Assembly: GCA_964614375.1 (NCBI GenBank)
Contig: CAZTLI010000141.1
Coordinates: 1 to 11,705 of the forward strand
Source: CAZTLI01 sp964614375
Lineage (GTDB): Bacteria > Chloroflexota > Anaerolineae > Aggregatilineales > Phototrophicaceae
DNA length: 11,705 nucleotides
Reading direction: 5' to 3'
The notes beneath the pieces were generated by a model. The model was not told where the DNA came from. It saw only the letters and a list, made by a program, of their open reading frames with translations, and made no database searches. Shown here one piece after another: positions 1 to 7,110 of this stretch; position 1 is the stretch's first letter, and each line of letters opens with the position of its first letter. A program made the translations under genes and the position numbers.

Positions 1-2
1 TC

Positions 3-830
3 ATGCCCGCCTATATCCCGCAGCAGGGCGCGCTTGGTGTCAAAATTGTCTCCGTGTTTGGCGACAACATCAAACGCGGTTTACCGATTATCCATGCGGT
101 GGTGCTTGCGCTTGACCCGGAAACAGGTCAGCCGCTGGCATTGATGGATGGCGGCTCACTGACTGCTATTCGGACAGGGGCGGGCGCTGGCGCTGCGACG
201 GATGTCCTGGCGCGACCCGATTCAGCAGTCGTGGCGATTATCGGCAGCGGGGTGCAGGCACGAACGCAACTGGAAGCCATTTGCACCGTGCGGACTATAA
301 AGGAAGCGCGAGTCTATAGTCCCACACGGGCACATGCCGAAACCTTCGCCAACGACCTGCGCGGATGTACCCCATTTCCCGATACACTTATCGTCACTGA
401 TGACCCCGATACTGCCGTGCGCGATGCCGACATCATCTGTGCGGCGACAACTTCATCGACTCCCGTCTTCGATGGCAGGCTGCTCAAACCCGGCGCGCAT
501 GTGAACGCTGTGGGGTCTTATTTGCCGACGATGCAAGAAGTGGACGTGACGACCATCAAGCGATCACTGGTCACGGTTGATTCGCGAGAAGCGGTCTTAG
601 CCGAAGCAGGCGATCTGATTATCCCCCTGAAGAGTGGCGACATCGACGAACACGCCATTCACGCCGAAATTGGTGAAATCATCAACGGTGCAAAACCCGG
701 ACGCACCTCATCAGAGCAAATCACTTACTTCAAGTCAGTAGGGGTGGCTGTGCAGGACGCCGCCTCTGCCCAAATCGCGCTGGCAAATGCCGCCCGCCTC
801 AACCTCGGTACGACGATTACTCTCACATAA
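3..830 (+). CDS. Ornithine cyclodeaminase / mu-crystallin family NAD(P)-dependent enzyme, 5'-truncated by the window edge
   Basis: The visible 275 residues match the ornithine cyclodeaminase/mu-crystallin/archaeal alanine dehydrogenase family. Members are cytosolic NAD(P)-dependent enzymes acting on amino or imino acids (ornithine cyclisation, ketimine or pyrroline-2-carboxylate reduction, alanine dehydrogenation). Visible family marks are the GVKIVSVFGDN stretch, whose Lys14 sits where the family has its substrate-binding Lys; ALMDGGSLTAIRTGA at 46-60; the Rossmann nucleotide loop GSGVQA at 81-86; and AVGSYLPTMQEVD near 165-177, followed by a GEI..G..GR..S..ITYFKS.G.A.QD tail typical of the C-terminus. 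The family usually has about 315-330 residues, so roughly 50-55 are missing upstream and the first Met here is internal. The AVGSYLPTMQEVD segment resembles the reductase/dehydrogenase branch more than the GGDCPGKTE form of true ornithine cyclodeaminase, so the substrate is left open. No clear intrinsic terminator follows. Confidence 0.9.
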   Translation: MPAYIPQQGALGVKIVSVFGDNIKRGLPIIHAVVLALDPETGQPLALMDGGSLTAIRTGAGAGAATDVLARPDSAVVAIIGSGVQARTQLEAICTVRTIKEARVYSPTRAHAETFANDLRGCTPFPDTLIVTDDPDTAVRDADIICAATTSSTPVFDGRLLKPGAHVNAVGSYLPTMQEVDVTTIKRSLVTVDSREAVLAEAGDLIIPLKSGDIDEHAIHAEIGEIINGAKPGRTSSEQITYFKSVGVAVQDAASAQIALANAARLNLGTTITLT

Positions 831-1027
831 TACTATCGAGCATCACAAATCGTGATTAGCAAATTTCTTCAGACTTCAATTTAGCGCGCAGCTTTTGTAA
901 TCCACCGCCCGCATTGTAATGTTAAGATATTATGTAATTTTAAGGATGAACTATAAATAGCGTATCTTATTTTAGTCGAATGTAAGTTGGGCATGATATT
1001 TTGTAATAATGGAGGGAAATACAGCAG

Positions 1028-1055
1028 TTGAATTGATTTTTATGTTTAATATAAA
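1028..1055 (+). promoter_or_regulatory. Candidate sigma-70-type promoter for the beta-helix protein gene
   Basis: TTGAAT at 1028-1033 (4/6 to the -35 consensus) is followed after 16 bases by TATAAA at 1050-1055 (5/6 to the -10 consensus). Transcription would start near 1062 and give a leader of roughly 190 bases. In such AT-rich DNA, matches of this quality occur by chance, so this is only a candidate. Confidence 0.3.
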
Positions 1056-1081
1056 GATAAATGTACACAAAATCAATTTAA
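1028..1081. repeat. 13-bp inverted repeat flanking the candidate -10 box
   Basis: TTGAATTGATTTT (1028-1040) is the reverse complement of AAAATCAATTTAA (1069-1081) at 12 of 13 positions, with an unbroken inner 10 bp. The arms are 28 bases apart and enclose the candidate -10 box at 1050-1055. The spacing would fit two operator half-sites on the same face or a hairpin in a transcript from further upstream. Low sequence complexity weakens the case. Confidence 0.4.
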
Positions 1082-1243
1082 TGTCCATTAATCTGTTGTG
1101 GGACGTTACAAAAATTGCGGATTCGGTATTCCATCGAAATCCTTAGTGTAACTTTTCACATCCTGCATCGTAGCTTACTGTCAATCTCCCTCCGAATGTG
1201 TGTTATGCACAAGTAATTAATGTAGTTATTAATCAAATGCCTC

Positions 1244-1249
1244 AGGAGG
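1244..1249 (+). promoter_or_regulatory. Strong ribosome binding site of the beta-helix protein gene
   Basis: A perfect AGGAGG (extended to AGGAGGGG) lies six bases before the ATG at 1256. It fixes the start, because the following residues form a textbook signal peptide and the sequence upstream is non-coding. Confidence 0.9.
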
Positions 1250-1255
1250 GGTAAT

Positions 1256-4200
1256 ATGACACCACACCGAATACATTATCCGAAATTCTTTCTAATGGCG
1301 CTGTGTACCATCGCGTGTCTGCTGCTGCTGAGTTCCGGCTCGGTCTTCACAGCACACGCGGCAGAGATGCACGAAACGGCTTTCGTCCCTACGTGTACGA
1401 CGGAGTGCTATGTCGATGCATCAACGGGAGACGACTCCAACAGCGGCACCAGCACAGCCGACGCGCTCGCCACTATACAAGCAGCAGTCGACCAGGTTGA
1501 CGTTGGTGGAACAGTCCATGTCGCAGCGGGTAACTATAATGAAAATGTCACGATCAATAAGCAGTTGACATTAGATGGGGCGGGCGTGGATGATACCATC
1601 ATTCAGCCGTCTTCACCCGGCATCACCATCACCACTGGTGGTACATCAGCTATCAGTCGTATGGTCATCAGTAATTTGACGGTGACAGGCGCAACGGGCG
1701 GCGGCAACAACGGCAGTGGTATCCTCATTCTGGAAGGTGATGCCACCATTCAGCACATTACCTTTGAAAATGTGGCCTCAACCAACAATGGCGGTCATGG
1801 TATTGGAATCAATCATACTGGTACAGTTGGCGACATACTTCTCACCAATGTCACGTTAACCGACAACTCAGGTAGTGGTTTCCGTATCCCATCTTCGATC
1901 ACCAGTTTCGACGGATTGGAGATTAATGGGGGGGAAATCAGCAACAACCTCACCAGCGGGCTAGATGTCAATCCTACCGGCACGGCGACGTCAATCACCA
2001 ATATCGACATTGACGGTACAACATTCGCCAACAACGCAACTGCATCCATCAACCAATCCGACTTGAGCTTCTTCTCGTTCGAGGGCGATGTCAGCCTGAG
2101 CAACATCAACGTGACAGCAAATGGGACGTATGGTATTCAGTTCCGAGGCAAGAACGCAGGTGGCGCGCCGAACGTGACGCTCGATAATGTCGTTATCAGT
2201 GGCTCACCGAGTAAGGTCGGCCTACTAATTCAACTGTTTGACGACGTGAGCAATTTCTCACTGACAGACGTAGACCTATCGGGCGTGACTGGCGCAGGAT
2301 GGTATCCATTAGCAGTTGACCATGTTGGCGCTGCGCCACTAGACCTCAGTAATATGACCCTGCCTGTCGCGGGCATTCCAACCACAATGTCGATATGGAA
2401 TATAGGCGACGTCGATGCAACGGGTGTCACATGGGTCGGCGCTATCGACAACTTCGACATTGAAGACCATGTGAACCATGCTATTGACCTTGACCCGGCA
2501 CTGGGTCTTGTAACATGGGTACCGGGCAATGTGTATGTGACGATCAACAGTTTCATTGCACCGACCACAACCACAGCCAGCATTCAGCGTGGCGTTGATG
2601 TCTCTTCACCCGGTTGGACTGTCAATGTTGGGCCTGGAACTTACGTAGAGCAAGTCAACGACCATGTGGGCGTTATACTTCTAGGCGCAGATGGCGCAGC
2701 ATCAACATTCATCGTTGCGCCGAGCACGATTCCAGCTTCATCGAGCAACGACTCGGTGATTGTGCGCTTCACCAGTGGCGGCAGCTCCGAAATCAGCGGC
2801 TTTACGATTACGGGGCCGGGGCCGAGTGGCTGTGGCAGCATCCTCGCGGGTATCTTCGTGCGCGATGACTCGACAGTGTATATCCATGACAATCAAATCC
2901 TCGCCATTCGTGACGAGCCGTTTAGCGGTTGTCAGAACGGCGTCGGCATTCTGGTCGGACGTTCAACTATCCCGACAACCGGACACGCCACCATCGAAAA
3001 CAACCTCATCGAAGATTTCCAGAAGAACGGCATCACCGTTTCTGGCACGGGTTCGACAGCCGATGTGATTGACAATACCATCAATGGCGCTGGCGCATCC
3101 GGGACGATTGCACAGAATGGCGTCCAGTTCAGCAGTGGTACGAGTGGCACTATCGACGACAACGACATTGACGGCATGTACTGGACAGGCGGTACATGGG
3201 TCGCGACCGGTATCCTTAGCTTTGGTGATGTCACTGCCGACGGCAACACATTGACCAATACACAGGTTGGTATCTATCAAATCGATGGCACGGCAGCCTA
3301 TACCAACAATGTCATCACCCAGACATTCTACGGCGGTATTGGGATGTGGGGTGCGATTGGTTATGGCGGCGATACCGACTTTATGGGCAATACCGTCACA
3401 GGTGATGACACGGCTGGCACGGCTGGCATCGGTATCTATGATGATGGTGGCGCACCCGACATCTTTGTAGTCACGGAAAACACCATCACCGACTGGGACT
3501 ATGGTGTGGATGTTGGTGATTACAATGGTTCATTCGGCAGCGTCAACGTCAACAATAACAACATCACCAGCAATGTGTCATATGGTGTGTTCAGCAACCT
3601 GTTCCTCACCGATGCGACACTTAACTGGTGGGGCGACCCCAGCGGGCCGAGTGGTGAAGGCCCCGGCACAGGTGATGCTGTGAGTGAAGACGTGCTGTTC
3701 TGCCCCTGGCTGACCGGGCCATATCCCGGCGGCGCGACTGTCGGCTATGCCACAACCAGCACCGATTTGCACACGACCAAGTATTGCACCATTGAAGAAG
3801 CGATGTTCGCCTCAGTCGGCCCAAACCAGGTGGTGTATGTCTATGAAGGCAATTTCGCACCCGAAACGATGACCCGCGATTACTCCGACTCGCCGGACTT
3901 GTTGGTCATCGGTATCGGAAATCGTGCAGATACTGTGGTCAATGGTGTGCTGCTGACAGGTTCCGTGTTCGATGGCCTCACGTTTGAAAATCTGACATTC
4001 ACGGGTGACCATCCCGGCGGCTACAGCGACTACGCCGTCACCATTGACGGCAATGGCACATATGCCGACCTCGCATTCGTCAATAATGTCTTCGACGGAC
4101 AAGACCGCACTGATACAGGCGCGATCTTCGGCAATCGAGGGTGGGATGGCTTCACGCTGGAGGGCAATACCTTCCAGAACTTTGGTGGCAGTCAAGCCTA

Positions 4201-6787
4201 TTCATGCGGTGTCAGTTGTATAACTAATTACTCCCTGATCTTCATGGAAGCACAGAGCGCCGCGGTGGGCAATAACTATACTGTGACGGGCAATACGTTT
4301 GATAACGTGCTGCATCTCAACGCTGTCGAAGCCTATCGCTGGCAAAATGTTCAGATCAACAACAATACGGTCACGGGCTTGCATGGGCGGATACTGGTCT
4401 GGTCAAATGGCAGTGTCAACCTGTTGAATGTCAATATCTATAACAACGACCTGGATGTGATGGATGGCAGCACGGGTAATTATCCCACTACAGGTATTGG
4501 GGTTTATTACACGGCTGGCAATGTCAATATCTACGACAACGAAGTCGATGGTGCAAACACCTGCTTGACCTCGATTGGTATTGCCAATCTCTCAGTAACG
4601 GGCAATGATTTCACCAACTGCACAACGCGCGGTCACTACTTTGGTGATGCCGTTGTCGCGCCTGTCACTGCCGTGATTACGGGCAACACCTTTGACACAG
4701 CCGATTATGGTGTAGAGAATACAGCAGCGGTATTTGAACTCAACGTGTGTGACAATATCTTCCTGAACATCACCATCGAACGCCGCTTCGAGAATCCGGG
4801 TCCGTTCACGCCCTGTACAGGCAGCATCACCATCATCAAAGACACGCAGCCCGATAATGGACGTAACTTCACGTTTGAAGGCACCGACCCGATAGGCAGC
4901 TTCACGCTCGATGACGATGGCGGTAACAACGCCACCTACACGAACAGCGAGACCTTTGAAAACCTCGATGCAGGCGAATACACCATTACCGAGACGGGTA
5001 ATTTTGGCGATGCGTGGAGTCTGGGGGATATTGTCTGCGAGACGACCCGCGAAGGCACACAATCAGTCATTACGCTTGATCTCGAAAACGAATCAGTTGA
5101 GATCACCTTGGATGAACTGGGCGACAACGTAACCTGCACCTTCATCAACCAGCGGACACCACGCATCCGGGTACGCAAGTACGAAGACCTGAACCGTAAC
5201 GGCAATCGCAACGGCAATCAGGGTGAAGACTGGCTGGAAGGCTGGACAATCACGCTCTATGACGAGGGTGGTCAGCAAGTTGACCAGATCGTGACAGACA
5301 GTGAAGGTCGCGCCAACTTCGTCAACCTCGAACCGGGTACGTATACGGTCTGTGAGACACAACAACAGTTCTGGGTCAACAGCGAACCGGGTACGATTGA
5401 TGCTACCTACAATGAACCCTGCTACGAGGTCACAGTTGACTTAGGCGATATTGAGAATCTACGCTTCGGCAACTGGCATCGGACTGGCAGTCTGACAGTG
5501 ACGAAGGAAGTTGATTGGTTCAATGCTGATCCGATTCCGGGCACGGAATTTGAGGTCTGCGTGTCGGGCGGCAATCTGGAAGCGCCTGTCTGTGACGACC
5601 TTGAAGACGGCGAATCGTTCACAGTGCCGGGTCTCGAACCGGGTGATTACACCATCACCGAACCGAGTCTAGGTGCAGAATGGACGATGACACTATCGGA
5701 TACGCCAACGGTGGTTGAAGATGTCGATACCGAAATCACGGTCACCAATACGCACGATGACATCTGTGAAGGTTTGTCGCCAGACCCGGATGCCGACTTG
5801 CGAAATGGTGGTACACATCTCAACTGGCCTTATGACAATGGCGATGTCTACAACACGTCGCGCTGCTTCAGCTATGAAGTGGGTATCGCCGCCTATCTGG
5901 TCATTGATGGCTCAATAGAGACGCAAATCCTACACGATGCTGAATCCATGACTGTCTTACCGGGTCAAACAGTCAATCTCAGCGTCAGTCTGCCAGATTG
6001 TACGGTACAGGTTGACCTGTTCTATGGCTCTGTCATCACCGACCTGAGTCTCGAACGGTATACCGGGCGTCTGCTGGACTTCCAGTGGATACAGGGCAAT
6101 GGCTGGTGTGACGATCCATTCGCGGAAGACCCGCCGCAGAACGATCCACCACAAAACGATCCGCCACAGAACGATCCGCCACAAAATGACCCGCCTGTGA
6201 ACGATCCGCCTGTAAATGATCCGCCTGTAAATGATCCGCCGCAGGATGACCCGCCACAGGAAGAACCGCCTGTGTGTACACCAAACCCCGACGGCGACCT
6301 CAAACATGGTGGCAGTCACTTGAATCCGCCATTCGACAATGGCACGGTGACCAACCTGTCGGACGCCTGTACCTATGAAATCGGTATTGCTTCCTACATG
6401 GTCATGGATGGATCGGTCACAACACAGCAGTTGCTCGGCAGTCAAACCATGTCCATCGGGCCGGGTCAAACAGTCAATCTTGGGCCAGTCCCATTGGCGG
6501 GTTGTACGACACAGGTTGACCTGTTCTATGGCTATGTCATCACCGACTTCAGCGGTGGCGAACGTTATGGCAATCGGTTGATTGATGTGCGCTGGGTGGG
6601 CAGTGGGTATTGCGGTGAACCTGAACCGCAGTCACAGCAGCAAGCCCCTGCACAAAATCCGCCGCAGGATGACCCGCCACAGGATGATCCGCCTGTTGAA
6701 GACCCACCGACGGAGAATCCAACGGGTGATCAGGGTGAAAATAGTCAACCTGATATAGAGTCAACGGCTGAACCCGAATCCGAGTAA
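1256..6787 (+). CDS. Giant secreted multidomain protein: beta-helix blocks, three CnaB-like domains, duplicated Cys module with Pro-rich linkers
   Basis: This 1843-residue protein starts with a signal peptide (Arg5/Lys10, hydrophobic 11-31, likely cleavage after AHA at 33-35). Three blocks of right-handed parallel beta-helix follow (about 46-425, 430-800, 815-1187). Each opens with a 'TIQxAVD...VxVxxGxYxE'-like strand (for example YVDASTGDDSNSGTS, GTYVEQV, VYVYEGNFAPE) and contains many N-N-x-I/V turns; the second ends with the NWWGDPSGP motif (790-798). Residues 1190-1300, 1303-1407 and 1412-1499 are prealbumin/CnaB/SdrD-B-like domains. Two homologous 111/112-residue modules (about 1508-1618 and 1675-1786) are joined by a DPPQN/DPPVN linker, and a second acidic Pro-rich tail ends the protein. 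I see no LPXTG, PEP-CTERM, TM anchor or SLH domain. A role as a surface or matrix adhesin or stalk, perhaps glycan-binding, is inferred from fold only. No enzymatic residues could be assigned to the helix blocks. The gene is probably monocistronic, with a terminator at 6831. Confidence 0.92.
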   Translation: MTPHRIHYPKFFLMALCTIACLLLLSSGSVFTAHAAEMHETAFVPTCTTECYVDASTGDDSNSGTSTADALATIQAAVDQVDVGGTVHVAAGNYNENVTINKQLTLDGAGVDDTIIQPSSPGITITTGGTSAISRMVISNLTVTGATGGGNNGSGILILEGDATIQHITFENVASTNNGGHGIGINHTGTVGDILLTNVTLTDNSGSGFRIPSSITSFDGLEINGGEISNNLTSGLDVNPTGTATSITNIDIDGTTFANNATASINQSDLSFFSFEGDVSLSNINVTANGTYGIQFRGKNAGGAPNVTLDNVVISGSPSKVGLLIQLFDDVSNFSLTDVDLSGVTGAGWYPLAVDHVGAAPLDLSNMTLPVAGIPTTMSIWNIGDVDATGVTWVGAIDNFDIEDHVNHAIDLDPALGLVTWVPGNVYVTINSFIAPTTTTASIQRGVDVSSPGWTVNVGPGTYVEQVNDHVGVILLGADGAASTFIVAPSTIPASSSNDSVIVRFTSGGSSEISGFTITGPGPSGCGSILAGIFVRDDSTVYIHDNQILAIRDEPFSGCQNGVGILVGRSTIPTTGHATIENNLIEDFQKNGITVSGTGSTADVIDNTINGAGASGTIAQNGVQFSSGTSGTIDDNDIDGMYWTGGTWVATGILSFGDVTADGNTLTNTQVGIYQIDGTAAYTNNVITQTFYGGIGMWGAIGYGGDTDFMGNTVTGDDTAGTAGIGIYDDGGAPDIFVVTENTITDWDYGVDVGDYNGSFGSVNVNNNNITSNVSYGVFSNLFLTDATLNWWGDPSGPSGEGPGTGDAVSEDVLFCPWLTGPYPGGATVGYATTSTDLHTTKYCTIEEAMFASVGPNQVVYVYEGNFAPETMTRDYSDSPDLLVIGIGNRADTVVNGVLLTGSVFDGLTFENLTFTGDHPGGYSDYAVTIDGNGTYADLAFVNNVFDGQDRTDTGAIFGNRGWDGFTLEGNTFQNFGGSQAYSCGVSCITNYSLIFMEAQSAAVGNNYTVTGNTFDNVLHLNAVEAYRWQNVQINNNTVTGLHGRILVWSNGSVNLLNVNIYNNDLDVMDGSTGNYPTTGIGVYYTAGNVNIYDNEVDGANTCLTSIGIANLSVTGNDFTNCTTRGHYFGDAVVAPVTAVITGNTFDTADYGVENTAAVFELNVCDNIFLNITIERRFENPGPFTPCTGSITIIKDTQPDNGRNFTFEGTDPIGSFTLDDDGGNNATYTNSETFENLDAGEYTITETGNFGDAWSLGDIVCETTREGTQSVITLDLENESVEITLDELGDNVTCTFINQRTPRIRVRKYEDLNRNGNRNGNQGEDWLEGWTITLYDEGGQQVDQIVTDSEGRANFVNLEPGTYTVCETQQQFWVNSEPGTIDATYNEPCYEVTVDLGDIENLRFGNWHRTGSLTVTKEVDWFNADPIPGTEFEVCVSGGNLEAPVCDDLEDGESFTVPGLEPGDYTITEPSLGAEWTMTLSDTPTVVEDVDTEITVTNTHDDICEGLSPDPDADLRNGGTHLNWPYDNGDVYNTSRCFSYEVGIAAYLVIDGSIETQILHDAESMTVLPGQTVNLSVSLPDCTVQVDLFYGSVITDLSLERYTGRLLDFQWIQGNGWCDDPFAEDPPQNDPPQNDPPQNDPPQNDPPVNDPPVNDPPVNDPPQDDPPQEEPPVCTPNPDGDLKHGGSHLNPPFDNGTVTNLSDACTYEIGIASYMVMDGSVTTQQLLGSQTMSIGPGQTVNLGPVPLAGCTTQVDLFYGYVITDFSGGERYGNRLIDVRWVGSGYCGEPEPQSQQQAPAQNPPQDDPPQDDPPVEDPPTENPTGDQGENSQPDIESTAEPESE
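5777..6109 (+). repeat. Duplicated C-terminal module, copy A (111 residues)
   Basis: This copy encodes a module beginning SPDPDADLRNGGTHLN and ending GNGWC. It matches copy B (6278-6613) along its whole length at about half of the residues. Shared marks are DL..GG.HLN.P.DNG, YE.GIA.Y, PGQTVNL, TQVDLFYG-like QVDLFYG and V.D. Cys residues recur at matching or nearly matching places (near the start of the YE.GIA strand, before QVDLFYG, and at the end). The 37 bases at 6007-6043 match 6511-6547 at 36 positions. I know similar Cys-containing tails in secreted bacterial proteins but cannot name the family. Confidence 0.85.
6128..6277 (+). repeat. Ten 15-base units encoding a DPPQN/DPPVN-type linker
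   Basis: Ten consecutive 5-codon units encode DPPQN x4, DPPVN x3, DPPQD, DPPQE and EPPVC in frame. The units vary at silent positions (cca/ccg/cct, aac/aat) but stay obviously related, pointing to growth by slippage or unequal exchange. The encoded segment should be an extended, acidic, protease-resistant spacer between the two Cys modules. A related, shorter tract (AQNPPQDDPPQDDPPVEDPP) follows copy B near 6650-6715. Confidence 0.95.
6278..6613 (+). repeat. Duplicated C-terminal module, copy B (112 residues)
   Basis: This second copy of the module at 5777-6109 begins TPNPDGDLKHGGSHLN and ends GSGYC. A 20-base block at 6461-6480 is identical to 5960-5979. Each copy is followed by a DPP-rich linker, so the duplicated unit is probably module plus linker. 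Confidence 0.85.
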
Positions 6788-6830
6788 GTCAAAAGGGTTA
6801 ACAGCAGGGTAATCCGACCCACAATCTCAG

Positions 6831-6863
6831 CAGCGTCCGGCACATCACCGGGCGCTGTTTTTT
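6831..6863 (+). terminator. Intrinsic terminator of the beta-helix protein gene
   Basis: CAGCGTCCGG pairs with CCGGGCGCTG (10 bp, one G-U pair) around the 7-base loop CACATCA, followed directly by TTTTTT. It lies 44 bases after the stop codon. Confidence 0.9.
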
Positions 6864-6933
6864 GGTTTGTCACATAAATAACGGGTTGTATAGCCCATTT
6901 GCTACACAATACGTCTTCAACACAACAGACGAC

Positions 6934-6953
6934 TGTCGGCAAAATTGTCGGCA
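6934..6953. repeat. Direct repeat TGTCGGCA with 12-base period
   Basis: TGTCGGCA occurs at 6934-6941 and again at 6946-6953, separated by AAAT. A 12-base period is close to one helical turn, so a protein-binding site is possible, but no gene start nearby obviously needs it. Confidence 0.4.
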
Positions 6954-7013
6954 GCAGTTCGCAAGGAATCAATATGTATACAGAGCAGTTGAAAGCTTCT
7001 ATTGGATGCGTCC

Positions 7014-7078
7014 CGAATAGTTTTTAGGGAAACGACACAGAGACTCGTGGGGAGTCTCTGTATCTAGCTGACTATTCG
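7014..7078. other. Nested inverted-repeat element, possible structured RNA
   Basis: The outer arms CGAATAGT (7014-7021) and ACTATTCG (7071-7078) are perfect reverse complements. Inside, ACAGAGACT (7037-7045) and AGTCTCTGT (7053-7061) form a perfect 9-bp stem with loop CGTGGGG, extendable by two more pairs across one mismatch. The result is a 65-base element with an asymmetric internal loop. Neither strand has a proper T-run after it, so it is not a standard intrinsic terminator. It could end or protect the 3' end of the Hsp20 mRNA, be a small RNA, or be a dispersed REP-like palindrome. I do not recognise a known family. Confidence 0.55.
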
Positions 7079-7110
7079 TTTATGTCCTCACACAACGAGG
7101 GTAGTTTGGC

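Larger units (their letters stand above)
831..1255. other. AT-rich intergenic region upstream of the giant surface protein gene
   Basis: These 425 bases separate the two + strand genes and are clearly richer in A and T than the flanking coding DNA. They hold a weak 5-bp hairpin (ATCAC/GTGAT, 842-856) with no T-run, a candidate promoter (1028-1055), a long inverted repeat (1028-1081) and the ribosome binding site of the next gene. I see no convincing gene on either strand. The length and composition suggest that the downstream gene has its own regulated promoter and a long leader of around 190 bases; this is inference. Confidence 0.6.
6864..7110. other. Convergent intergenic region without a convincing gene
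   Basis: This stretch lies between the terminator of the surface protein gene and the 3' end of the minus-strand Hsp20 gene. It contains an 8-base direct repeat TGTCGGCA (6934-6941 and 6946-6953), a 17-codon open frame with an AAGGA-like site (6973-7026), and a nested hairpin (7014-7078). No protein gene of normal size is supported. Confidence 0.6.

Noticed and set aside
842..856. Hairpin ATCAC-AAATC-GTGAT after the cyclodeaminase-family gene as a terminator
   Set aside because: The stem has only 5 bp and is not followed by a T-run.
1009..1146. A 45-residue plus-strand frame (MEGNTAVELIFMFN...) in the AT-rich gap
   Set aside because: There is no ribosome binding site, it overlaps the candidate promoter and inverted repeat, and its composition simply reflects AT-rich DNA.
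4592..5062. A 156-codon minus-strand frame inside the surface-protein gene
   Set aside because: It overlaps the end of the third beta-helix and the first CnaB-like domain in the correct + frame, and it shows no family motif.
6128..6277. CRISPR array suggested by regular short repeats
   Set aside because: The 15-base units are contiguous, without spacers, in frame and coding for a proline-rich linker.
5957..6469. Minus-strand frames rich in RRIIYRR or GGSFTGGSF repeats
   Set aside because: The repetitive peptides are only the complementary readings of the 15-base DPPQN repeat in the surface-protein gene.
1256..6787. Polysaccharide lyase or pectinase function for the beta-helix protein
   Set aside because: The fold alone does not give activity. 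I could not identify a catalytic residue set, and the CnaB domains and Pro-rich linkers point rather to a structural or adhesive role.
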